Source: DATJLQ01 sp035509415 (GTDB lineage: Bacteria; Pseudomonadota; Alphaproteobacteria; JACZXZ01). From it: a DNA stretch of 23,872 bases. Both the position numbers and the translations under genes were made by a program. Each line of letters begins with the position of its first letter. The first letter of the stretch is position 1. The DNA lies in NCBI GenBank assembly GCA_035509415.1, contig DATJLQ010000101.1, positions 1 to 23,872 on the forward strand, written 5' to 3'. The notes beneath the pieces are model-generated. The model was not told the DNA's origin, ran no database searches, and worked only from the letters and a program-made list of their open reading frames with translations. This document shows, piece by piece, positions 14,066 through 22,592 of the stretch.

Positions 14066-15211
14066 ATGAAACGCGCGAGCCAGACGGCACTGGCGCCGAG
14101 TTTTTCCTTCGATGCGGCCAATGTGCTCAACGCGCTGCCCGACGTGCTGCTGGTGATCGGCCCGGCGGGCGACGTGCGCTTCGCCAACATTGCCGCCGAG
14201 CAGTTCTTCGATGCGAGTGCGGCGTGGCTTCTCGGCCGCTCGCTCACCGAGCTCCTGCCGGCCGATTCGCCCCTCTTCGCCCTCATCGAGCAGGTGAAGG
14301 CGGGGGCGGGCAGCATGTCCGAATACGGCATCACGCTCCAGACGCCGCGCATCGGCGAGCATTTCGTGACCGCCCAGGTGGCCCAGACCGCGGAGCAGCC
14401 GGACGCGATCGTGATCTCGCTTCACGAGCAGTCGATCGCGCGCAAGATCGACCACCAGCTCACCCACCGCAACGCCGCGCGCTCGGTGACCGCGATGGCG
14501 GCGCTCTTGGCGCACGAGGTCAAGAATCCGCTCTCCGGCATCCGGGGCGCGGCGCAGCTCCTCGAGCAGTCGGCCCCGCCCGAGGATCGCGAGCTCACGC
14601 GCCTCATCTGCGACGAGGCGGACCGCATCTGCGCGCTGGTCGACCGCATGGAGGTGTTCTCCGACGGCCGGCCCATCGAGCGCGGGCCGGTCAACATCCA
14701 TTCCGTGCTCGAGCATGTGCGCAAGGTGGCGCAGAACGGCTTCGCGAAGCATGTGCGCTTCATCGAGACCTACGACCCGTCGCTGCCGCCGGTGCACGGC
14801 AACCGCGACCTTCTGGTCCAGCTGTTCCTGAACCTGGTCAAGAATGCGGCCGAGGCGGTGCCCGAGGGGGGCGGCGAGATCACGCTCGCGACCTCCTACA
14901 AGCAGGGCATCCGGCTCGCGGTACCGGGGAGCGAGAGCCGCACGCAGCTCCCGCTCGTGGTCAGCGTGCAGGACAACGGCACCGGGATTCCGGAAGATCT
15001 GCGCGCCCATCTGTTCGATCCCTTCGTCACCACCAAGATCAACGGCAGCGGCCTCGGCTTGGCGCTGGTCGCGAAGATCGTCGGCGACCATGGCGGCGTC
15101 ATCGAGTTCGACAGCGAGCCGCATCGCACCGTGTTCAAGGTGATGCTTTCGATCCATCGCGAGCGCGAGGCCGATGCCGCGCGCGAGACGGCACCGGGGG
15201 TGCGCGCATGA
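14066..15211 (+). CDS. ntrB: Nitrogen regulation sensor kinase NtrB (GlnL)
   Basis: Cytoplasmic histidine kinase/phosphatase that acts on NtrC, normally controlled by PII protein. The protein is 381 residues from the ATG at 14066. A PAS-like sensor domain covers about 15-115 (NVLNALPDVLLVIGPAGDVRF, FFDASAAWLLGRSL). The H-box is LLAHEVKNPLSGIRGAAQLL with phospho-accepting His150. The ATPase domain shows the N-box NLVKNAAEAV, the G1 box VQDNGTGIPEDL and the G2 box GSGLGLALVAKI. No membrane segment is seen, as expected. The end overlaps the ntrC start (ATG at 15208, TGA at 15209-15211), so the pair is translationally coupled. Confidence 0.95.
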   Translation: MKRASQTALAPSFSFDAANVLNALPDVLLVIGPAGDVRFANIAAEQFFDASAAWLLGRSLTELLPADSPLFALIEQVKAGAGSMSEYGITLQTPRIGEHFVTAQVAQTAEQPDAIVISLHEQSIARKIDHQLTHRNAARSVTAMAALLAHEVKNPLSGIRGAAQLLEQSAPPEDRELTRLICDEADRICALVDRMEVFSDGRPIERGPVNIHSVLEHVRKVAQNGFAKHVRFIETYDPSLPPVHGNRDLLVQLFLNLVKNAAEAVPEGGGEITLATSYKQGIRLAVPGSESRTQLPLVVSVQDNGTGIPEDLRAHLFDPFVTTKINGSGLGLALVAKIVGDHGGVIEFDSEPHRTVFKVMLSIHREREADAARETAPGVRA

Positions 15212-16650
15212 GCGGCGAGACCATTCTGGTCGCGGACGACGACCGCGCGATCCGCACCGTGCTCAACCAGGCGCTCGGGCGCTCGGGCTACGCGGTGCGC
15301 ACCACGGGGAACGCGGCGACGCTCTGGCGCTGGGTCCAGGACGGCGAGGGCGATCTCATCATCACCGACGTGCTGATGCCGGACGAGAACGGGCTCGACC
15401 TGATCCCGCGCATCAAGAAGGTGCGGCCCGACCTGCGTATCATCGTCATGAGCGCCCAGAACAATCTTCTGACCGCGGTCAAGGCGACCGAGCGGGGTGC
15501 GTTCGAATACCTCCCGAAGCCGTTCGATTTGCGCGAGCTCGTGGGCGTGGTCGAGCGCGCGCTCACCGCGCGGCCCGATTCGGGCGAGCCGCCCGCCCAG
15601 CTCGAGGGCGAGGAGCAGCTCCCACTCATCGGCCGCTCGGCCGCGATGCAGGAAATCTACCGCGTGCTCGCGCGCCTCATGGGCACCGACTTGACGGTCA
15701 TGATCACCGGCGAGTCGGGCACGGGCAAGGAGCTGGTCGCGCGCGCGCTCCACGATTACGGCAAGCGCCGCACCGGACCCTTCGTCGCGATCAACATGGC
15801 GGCGATCCCGCGCGAGCTGATCGAGAGCGAGCTGTTCGGCCACGAGAAGGGCGCCTTCACGGGTGCGGCCGCGCGTTATGCCGGACGCTTCGAGCAGGCC
15901 CACGGCGGCACGCTCTTCCTCGACGAGATCGGCGACATGCCGCTCGAGGCGCAGACGCGTCTCCTGCGCGTGTTGCAGGAGGGCGAGTACACGACGGTCG
16001 GCGGGCGCACGCCGATCCGTGCCGACGTGCGCATCATCGCCGCGACCCACCGCGACCTGCGCCAATATATCCGCCAGGGCCTGTTCCGCGAGGATCTGTT
16101 CTATCGCTTGAACGTGGTGCCCATGCGCCTCCCGCCCTTGCGCGAGCGCACCGAGGATATTCCGGCCCTCGTGCGCCATTTCCTCAATCGCGCCGCGAGC
16201 CAAGGGCTCCCCGCCAAGACCATCGACCAGCCGGCGATGGACCGGCTAAAGCAATATCGCTGGCCCGGCAACGTGCGCGAGCTCGAGAACCTGATCCAGC
16301 GCCTGGCGGCACTCTACACCCACGAGATCATCGGCCTCGACGTGATCGAGGCCGAGCTCGCGGATGTGAGCCAGCCGGCCGCGGGCTCGGAAGCGCCGGT
16401 CGACGACAGCCTCGGCTCCTCGGTCGAGCGCCATCTCAAGGACTATTTCTCCGCCCACAAGGATGGGCTTCCCGCGACCGGCCTCTACGACCGGGTCCTG
16501 CGCGAGATCGAGCGGCCGCTCCTCTCGCTCACGCTCGCGGCGACGCGCGGCAACCAGATCAAGGCCGCCTCGCTCCTCGGCCTCAACCGCAACACTTTGC
16601 GCAAGAAAATCCGCGAGTTGGACATTCAGGTCCTGCGCGGCGTAAAATAG
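15208..16650 (+). CDS. ntrC: Nitrogen regulation response regulator NtrC (GlnG)
   Basis: Sigma-54-dependent activator phosphorylated by NtrB. The protein is 480 residues. The receiver domain (1-120) has the acidic pocket Asp10-12, phospho-acceptor Asp54 (ITDVLMP) and Lys in LPKPFD. The AAA+ domain has Walker A GESGTGKE, an intact GAFTGA loop (HEKGAFTGAAARYAGRFEQA), Walker B GGTLFLDEIGDMP, and the arginine region RADVRIIAATHRDL. The C-terminal Fis-type helix-turn-helix is IKAASLLGLNRNTLRKKIREL. All elements needed for sigma-54 activation are present. It overlaps ntrB by 4 nt and is followed after 62 nt by ntrY. Confidence 0.97.
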   Translation: MSGETILVADDDRAIRTVLNQALGRSGYAVRTTGNAATLWRWVQDGEGDLIITDVLMPDENGLDLIPRIKKVRPDLRIIVMSAQNNLLTAVKATERGAFEYLPKPFDLRELVGVVERALTARPDSGEPPAQLEGEEQLPLIGRSAAMQEIYRVLARLMGTDLTVMITGESGTGKELVARALHDYGKRRTGPFVAINMAAIPRELIESELFGHEKGAFTGAAARYAGRFEQAHGGTLFLDEIGDMPLEAQTRLLRVLQEGEYTTVGGRTPIRADVRIIAATHRDLRQYIRQGLFREDLFYRLNVVPMRLPPLRERTEDIPALVRHFLNRAASQGLPAKTIDQPAMDRLKQYRWPGNVRELENLIQRLAALYTHEIIGLDVIEAELADVSQPAAGSEAPVDDSLGSSVERHLKDYFSAHKDGLPATGLYDRVLREIERPLLSLTLAATRGNQIKAASLLGLNRNTLRKKIRELDIQVLRGVK

Positions 16651-16671
16651 CGCTCCCCGAGACTGGGAGCG
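16651..16671. promoter_or_regulatory. Hairpin immediately after ntrC
   Basis: CGCTCCC (16651-16657) and GGGAGCG (16665-16671) form a perfect 7-bp stem with a 7-nt loop, starting on the base after the ntrC stop codon. There is no T-run, so it is not a full intrinsic terminator. It may stabilise the ntrBC message or lower read-through into ntrY. Confidence 0.45.
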
Positions 16672-16712
16672 GCGCCCCGCACCGCGCGGGTCTGCCGGGT
16701 GAACCGGGCAGC

Positions 16713-19038
16713 ATGACGGCCGAGCAAACCGAGCAAAGGCCAACGACCCCCTTCCGACAGTGGCTCGACCGGGCAGGCAAGAGCGGCCTCGGCGGCAAGT
16801 TCGCCGTGGCGCTCGCCGGTTGCGCGGCACTCGCGGGCGTTGCGACCTATGCGGCCCTCACCCAGGCGCTGCCGTTCCAGATCGACCCCAACGTCGTCCT
16901 GATCCTGCTCTACATCGACCTGGTGCTGCTGCTGGGGCTCGCGGCGGTGGTGGCGCGCCGCATCGTCCAGGTGTGGATGGAACGCCGGCGCGGCTCCGCG
17001 GGCTCGCGCCTCCATGTGCGCCTCGTGGCCCTCTTCAGCGTGGTCGCGGTGACGCCGACCATCATCGTCGCGATCTTCTCGGGCGTGTTCTTCAATCTCG
17101 GCCTCGAATCCTGGTTCAGCGAAAAGGTGCGCACCGCGATCGGCGAATCGGTCGCGGTCGCCAACGCCTATCTCGACGAGAACGTGCACGACATCCAGAG
17201 CGACGCGCTGGCACTCAGCCAGCGCATCCAGCGCGACATTCCGCTGCTCGCGAGCGGCGACCGCGCCGACGCGGCCGAGTTCTCGCGCCGCCTCAACGAC
17301 GACGCCAACCAGCTCGGCCTGCCCGAGGCGGTGGTGTTCGACGATTCGTTCCACGTGCTCGCGCGCACCGAGCTGAGCTTCGCCATGGAGCGCGAGCCGA
17401 TTCCCAACGCCGCGATCGACAAGGCGCGCGCGGGGCAGGTGGCGCTGCTGCGGAGCCAGGCGGACGACCGCGTGCGCGCCCTCATGCGCATCGACCCGCC
17501 CATCGGCGTGATCATGCCGACGCTCTATCTCTTCGTCGGCCGCTTCGTCGACCCGACCGTGCTCCAGCACGTCGAGCGCGCGCAGGGAGCGCTCGCCGAG
17601 TACCGGCGCCTCGAGGGGGCGCGCTCCGAAATCGAGATCACCTTCGCGCTCATCTTCGTCGTGGTGGCGCTTTTGCTGCTGCTCGCCTCGGTCGGCGTCG
17701 GGCTCCAGTTCGCGACCCAGCTGGTCAAGCCGATCTCGCATTTGATCGCGGCGGCCGAGCGCGTGCGCGGCGGCGACCTCGCGGTGCGCGTCCCCGAAAG
17801 CGACGCCAAGGCCGACGAGATCGGCTCCTTGAGCCGCGCCTTCAACCGCATGACCGGCCAGCTCGAGGAGCAGCGCCGCGAGCTCATCGAAGCCAACCGG
17901 CAGCTCGACGGACGGCGCCGCTTCACCGAGGCGGTGCTGGCGGGCGTCTCGGCCGGCGTCATCGGCCTCGACGCGCGCGGCCACATCAACTTCCCGAACC
18001 GCTCGGCGAGCGATCTTCTCTCGGTCGATCTCGAAAGCGAAATCGGCAAGCCCCTCGAGATCGTGGTGCCCGAGATGGCGGACCTCCTGCGCGAGGCGCG
18101 CCGGCGCCCGGCGCGGCTCTTGGAATCCGAGTTGCGCATCGTGCGCCGCCGGCGCACGCGCACGCTCCTGGTGCGCATCGCGGCCGAGCGCGTGAGCCGC
18201 GAGATCCGCGGCTTCGTCGTTACCTTCGACGATATTTCGGAATTGCTCACCGCGCAGCGCAGCGCCGCCTGGGGCGACGTCGCGCGCCGTATCGCGCACG
18301 AGATCAAGAACCCGCTCACCCCGATCCAGCTTTCGGCCGAGCGCCTGAAGCGCAAATACCTGAAGGAGATCACCTCCGACCGCGAGACCTTCGTGAGCTG
18401 CACCGACACGATCGTGCGCCAGGTCGGCGACATCGGCCGCATGGTCGACGAGTTCTCAGCCTTCGCGCGCATGCCCGCGCCGGTGATGAAGGAGGAGGAT
18501 CTCGCCGAGCTGTGCCGCCAGGCGGTCTTCCTCCAGCGCCAGGGGCAGCCCGGAATCGACTACGCCCTCGATCTTCCGGACCAGCCCGTGCGCGTGCGTT
18601 GCGACGCGCGCCAGATCGGCCAGGTCTTGACCAATCTCCTCAAGAACGCGGCGGAATCGATCCAGACGCTCAACGCCGCGGCGGCGCCGCGCGCGCGCGT
18701 CAAGGGCCGCATCGCCCTGCGTGTCGCGGAAAATGACGGCCAGGTTACCGTCGAGGTCGAGGACAACGGCACCGGGCTTCCGGCCGAGAATCGCGACCGG
18801 CTCACCGAGCCTTACGTCACGACGCGCGAGAAGGGCACCGGACTGGGGCTGGCCATCGTCAAGAAAATCATGGAAGATCACCACGGCGAGCTCACGCTCG
18901 AGGACCGCGAGGGCGGGGGCGCCCGCGTGCGGCTGATCTTCGCGCCGCAGGAGGGGCCCGGCGCGCGCGACGAGCCCGACGAGAGCGCCGACGCCGGCCC
19001 GGCCGGCGACGTTCAACCCTTGGAGCCTACCGTCGCCC

Positions 19039-19049
<11 letters not shown>
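16713..19049 (+). CDS. ntrY: Membrane sensor histidine kinase NtrY
   Basis: Sensor kinase partnered with NtrX, linked in alphaproteobacteria to nitrogen metabolism and, in some species, redox or envelope control. The protein is 778 residues. Three hydrophobic segments lie at about 30-50, 61-84 and 103-127, then an extracytoplasmic sensor region to about 308, a fourth membrane segment at about 309-332, and a HAMP linker (VKPISHLIAAAERVRGGDL). A PAS domain covers about 400-500. The phospho-accepting His529 is in RRIAHEIKNPLTPIQLSAER. The ATPase domain has NLLKNAAES, VEDNGTGLP and GTGLGLAIVKKI. The start at 16713 gives the usual N-terminus; upstream in-frame sequence is ntrC in another frame. 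The end overlaps ntrX by 11 nt. Confidence 0.95.
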
Positions 19050-20439
<1,390 letters not shown>

Positions 20440-20604
20440 CGACGATGCTCCCTCGCCCCTCGTGGGAGAGGGAGGGGCCCATCCAGTAAGGATGGGAGGG
20501 TGAGGGGCATTCCCTTTGCCGTCGAGAATTCACCCCTCATCCGCTCGCTGCGCTCGCCCGCAAGGGGAGGGGGCAGTCGAGGCCCCACCTAGCCGCAGGA
20601 ATCC
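20440..20604. repeat. Hairpin-rich intergenic repeat after ntrX
   Basis: Non-coding, with several dyads. CCCATCC (20478-20484) pairs with GGATGGG (20490-20496) around a 5-nt loop. TGAGGGG (20501-20507) pairs with CCCCTCA (20533-20539). There are C-run/G-run pairs around 20449-20476 and 20555-20573. The pattern CCCCTCATCCGCTCGCTGCG is the style of dispersed intergenic repeats frequent in proteobacteria. It may also end the ntr transcript. Confidence 0.55.
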
Positions 20605-21471
20605 ATGTCCAGAATAGCCTACGTCAACGGGGCCTACGTGCCCCATCGGGACGCCGCGGTCCATGTCGAGGATCGGGGCTACCAGTTCGCCGACGGCGTC
20701 TACGAGGTGATCGGCGTCGCGCGCGGGCGGCTGGTCGACGAGGGGCCGCACTTCGTGCGCTTGAAGCGCTCCCTCGGCGAGCTGCGCCTCGCGGCGCCGA
20801 TGGCGGAGACAGCGCTCAAGACGGTGTTGCGCGAGGTGATCCGGCGCAACCGGCTCAAGGAAGGCTGCATCTATCTCCAGGTCACGCGCGGCGTGGCACC
20901 GCGCGATTTCGCGTTCCCCAAGGGCGTTCCGAGCGCCTTGGTGGTGACCGCGAAGCACATGCGGGCCCCGCCCGAGGACGCGGTCGCGCGCGGCGTGCGC
21001 GTGATCACCATCCCCGACATCCGCTGGCAGCGTTGCGACATCAAGGTCGTGGGGCTTACGGCGGCGGTGCTCGGGAAGCAGCGCGCGCGCGAGGCGGGTG
21101 CCTACGAGGCCTGGCAAGTCGATGCGCAAGGCTTCGTGACCGAGGGGACCTCGTCCAACGCCTGGATCGTGACCGAGGACGGCAAGGTGGTGACGCGCCA
21201 GGCGACCTCGGCGATCCTCAACGGCATTACGCGCCTTTCGGTGATCGAGCTCGCGCGCCGGGCCAAGCTCGGCTTCGAGGAGCGGCCCTTCTCGGTCGCC
21301 GAGGCGAAACGCGCGCGCGAGGCGATGATCACGAGCACGACCTCGTTCGTCATGCCCGTGACCGAGATCGATGGCGTGAAAATCGGCGGCGGCAAGGCGG
21401 GACCCTTCGCGCGCCGCCTGCGCGAGGCCTACCGCGCCCACGCCGCCGGCGCCGGGGCGAGCGATCAATAA
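20605..21471 (+). CDS. dat: D-amino-acid transaminase-like PLP fold-type IV aminotransferase
   Basis: A 288-residue class-IV aminotransferase. It opens with YVNGAYVPHRDAAVHVEDRG and YQFADGVYEVI, typical of the family. The likely PLP-binding lysine is Lys147 in RCDIKVVGLTAAVLGKQRA, and the cofactor-phosphate region EGTSSNAWIV is intact. D-alanine transaminases make D-glutamate and D-alanine for peptidoglycan; branched-chain transaminases and 4-amino-4-deoxychorismate lyase share the fold. The CDIK context and the location between ntrX and hfq, where alphaproteobacteria often carry a dat gene, favour the D-amino-acid enzyme. Substrate specificity is not proven by sequence. It is separated from ntrX by a repeat-rich gap and so probably is a separate transcript. 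Confidence 0.85.
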   Translation: MSRIAYVNGAYVPHRDAAVHVEDRGYQFADGVYEVIGVARGRLVDEGPHFVRLKRSLGELRLAAPMAETALKTVLREVIRRNRLKEGCIYLQVTRGVAPRDFAFPKGVPSALVVTAKHMRAPPEDAVARGVRVITIPDIRWQRCDIKVVGLTAAVLGKQRAREAGAYEAWQVDAQGFVTEGTSSNAWIVTEDGKVVTRQATSAILNGITRLSVIELARRAKLGFEERPFSVAEAKRAREAMITSTTSFVMPVTEIDGVKIGGGKAGPFARRLREAYRAHAAGAGASDQ

Positions 21472-21556
21472 GCATCCTAATTGATAGGTGAATAATTATT
21501 GTCGAGCTAATGTATAGTTTAATAACTAATAGACCGCCGCGTTCGATAGCACTCGG
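21472..21556. promoter_or_regulatory. AT-rich segment upstream of the HAD phosphatase gene
   Basis: About 60 bases (21479-21534) are strikingly AT-rich in an otherwise GC-rich window. It contains AATAATTATT (21491-21500, a perfect palindrome), TATAGT (21513-21518, -10-like) and a small dyad TAGTT/AACTA (21515-21528). No good -35 is placed correctly. It is a candidate promoter or UP-element-like region, or a fragment of foreign DNA. Confidence 0.35.
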
Positions 21557-22222
21557 GTGAGCTCTCCCGCCGCCCTCGCGCGCCCGCAGGCGCTTCTGTT
21601 CGATTGGGACAGCACGCTCGTCGACAATTGGGCGAGCATCGAGGCCGCCATCAACACGACCCTCGCCGCCATGGGCTACGCGCCCTGGAGCAAGGACGAG
21701 GTGCGCGTTCGCGTGCGCGCGTCCTTGCGCGATTCGTTCCCCGCGCTTTTCGGCGACCGCTGGGCCGAGGCGCGCCAGATCTTCTACGACACGATCCACG
21801 CGCGCCATCTCGAGACGGTCGCGGCGTTGCCGGGCGCTGACGCGCTCCTCGCCGGGCTCGCGGAAGAGGGGCTCTATCTCGGGGTCGTCAGCAACAAGAC
21901 CGGAGCGCTACTGCGGCGCGAGGCGGCCCATTTGGGCTGGTCGGGCTATTTCGGGCGCCTGGTCGGGGCAGGGGACGCCGTGCGCGACAAGCCCGACCCC
22001 GCGCCGGTGGCGCTCGCCCTCTCGGAGAGCGGCATCGAGCCGGGTCCGAATGTCTGGTTCGTCGGCGATACGGCCCTCGACATGCAATGCGCCCGGGCGG
22101 CCGGCTGCCGGGCCGTCCTGGTCCAGGGCCAAGGGGCCGGGATCGACGATTTCACCTTGTCGCCCCCGGACTTGGAGGTCGCGGATCGCCTTGAGCTTCT
22201 GGCCCTTGTCCGGCGCCTTTGA
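21557..22222 (+). CDS. HAD-superfamily phosphatase, phosphoglycolate-phosphatase-like
   Basis: A 221-residue HAD subfamily I hydrolase. Motif I is LFDWDSTLVDNW (nucleophile Asp and acid/base Asp, with Ser where DxDGT has Gly). Motif II is the VVSNKTG region, motif III is DKPDPAPV, and motif IV is VWFVGDTALDMQCARAAGC with metal-binding aspartates. A helical cap lies between motifs I and II. Relatives remove phosphate from 2-phosphoglycolate or other small sugar phosphates; the substrate is not determined. The start is GTG at 21557, the first possible start after an in-frame TAG at 21530-21532. The gene sits between dat and hfq in the same direction. Confidence 0.88.
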   Translation: MSSPAALARPQALLFDWDSTLVDNWASIEAAINTTLAAMGYAPWSKDEVRVRVRASLRDSFPALFGDRWAEARQIFYDTIHARHLETVAALPGADALLAGLAEEGLYLGVVSNKTGALLRREAAHLGWSGYFGRLVGAGDAVRDKPDPAPVALALSESGIEPGPNVWFVGDTALDMQCARAAGCRAVLVQGQGAGIDDFTLSPPDLEVADRLELLALVRRL

Positions 22223-22235
22223 GGGCCCATATTAA
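22206..22235 (+). promoter_or_regulatory. Possible hfq promoter
   Basis: TTGTCC (22206-22211) and ATATTA (22229-22234), spaced 17 nt, resemble a sigma-70-type promoter overlapping the end of the phosphatase gene, about 100 nt before hfq. Each element matches the consensus only partly, so this is tentative. Confidence 0.3.
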
Positions 22236-22290
22236 ACCCAAGGGCGCCCGTGAAGGCCGTCGAGTCGGCGGGCGTCAAGCGTAGAAGACT

Positions 22291-22318
22291 CGTCACCATC
22301 AAGACGTCACCATCAAGA
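22291..22318 (+). repeat. Perfect tandem 14-nt duplication in the hfq leader
   Basis: CGTCACCATCAAGA occurs at 22291-22304 and again immediately at 22305-22318, ending 17 nt before the hfq start codon. The unit is not a multiple of three and lies outside coding sequence. It is either a recent slippage duplication or a doubled binding site in the 5' untranslated region. Confidence 0.85.
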
Positions 22319-22322
22319 AGAG

Positions 22323-22329
22323 AAGGGGA
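22323..22329 (+). promoter_or_regulatory. hfq ribosome binding site
   Basis: AAGGGGA lies 6 nt before the ATG at 22336 and is one of the better Shine-Dalgarno sequences in this window, directly after the tandem 14-nt repeat. Confidence 0.7.
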
Positions 22330-22335
22330 TCTACC

Positions 22336-22587
22336 ATGTCCTCCGAAAAGACCCAAAACTTGCAGGATGTGTTCCTGAACCACATTCGGAAGAACAAGGC
22401 ACCGGTCACGATTTTCCTGGTCAACGGCGTGAAGCTGCAGGGGATCGTCACCTGGTTCGACAACTTCTCGGTCCTGCTGCGCCGCGACCATCATTCGCAG
22501 CTCGTGTACAAGCACGCGATCTCGACCGTGATGCCGACCGGCCCGATCGCGTTGTTCGAGCAGGATAAGGAAACCGTCGAGGCCTAG
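22336..22587 (+). CDS. hfq: RNA chaperone Hfq
   Basis: Sm-like hexameric RNA-binding protein that helps small RNAs pair with mRNAs. The protein is 83 residues, typical of alphaproteobacteria, which lack the long E. coli C-terminal tail. The Sm1 motif is seen as QDVFLNHIRKNKAPVTIFLV and NGVKLQGIVTWFDNFSVLL, and the Sm2 motif as YKHAISTVMP, with the conserved KH pair. The downstream hflX start is 5 nt away, so they are co-transcribed. The leader carries a tandem repeat. Confidence 0.98.
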   Translation: MSSEKTQNLQDVFLNHIRKNKAPVTIFLVNGVKLQGIVTWFDNFSVLLRRDHHSQLVYKHAISTVMPTGPIALFEQDKETVEA

Positions 22588-22592
22588 GCCTA

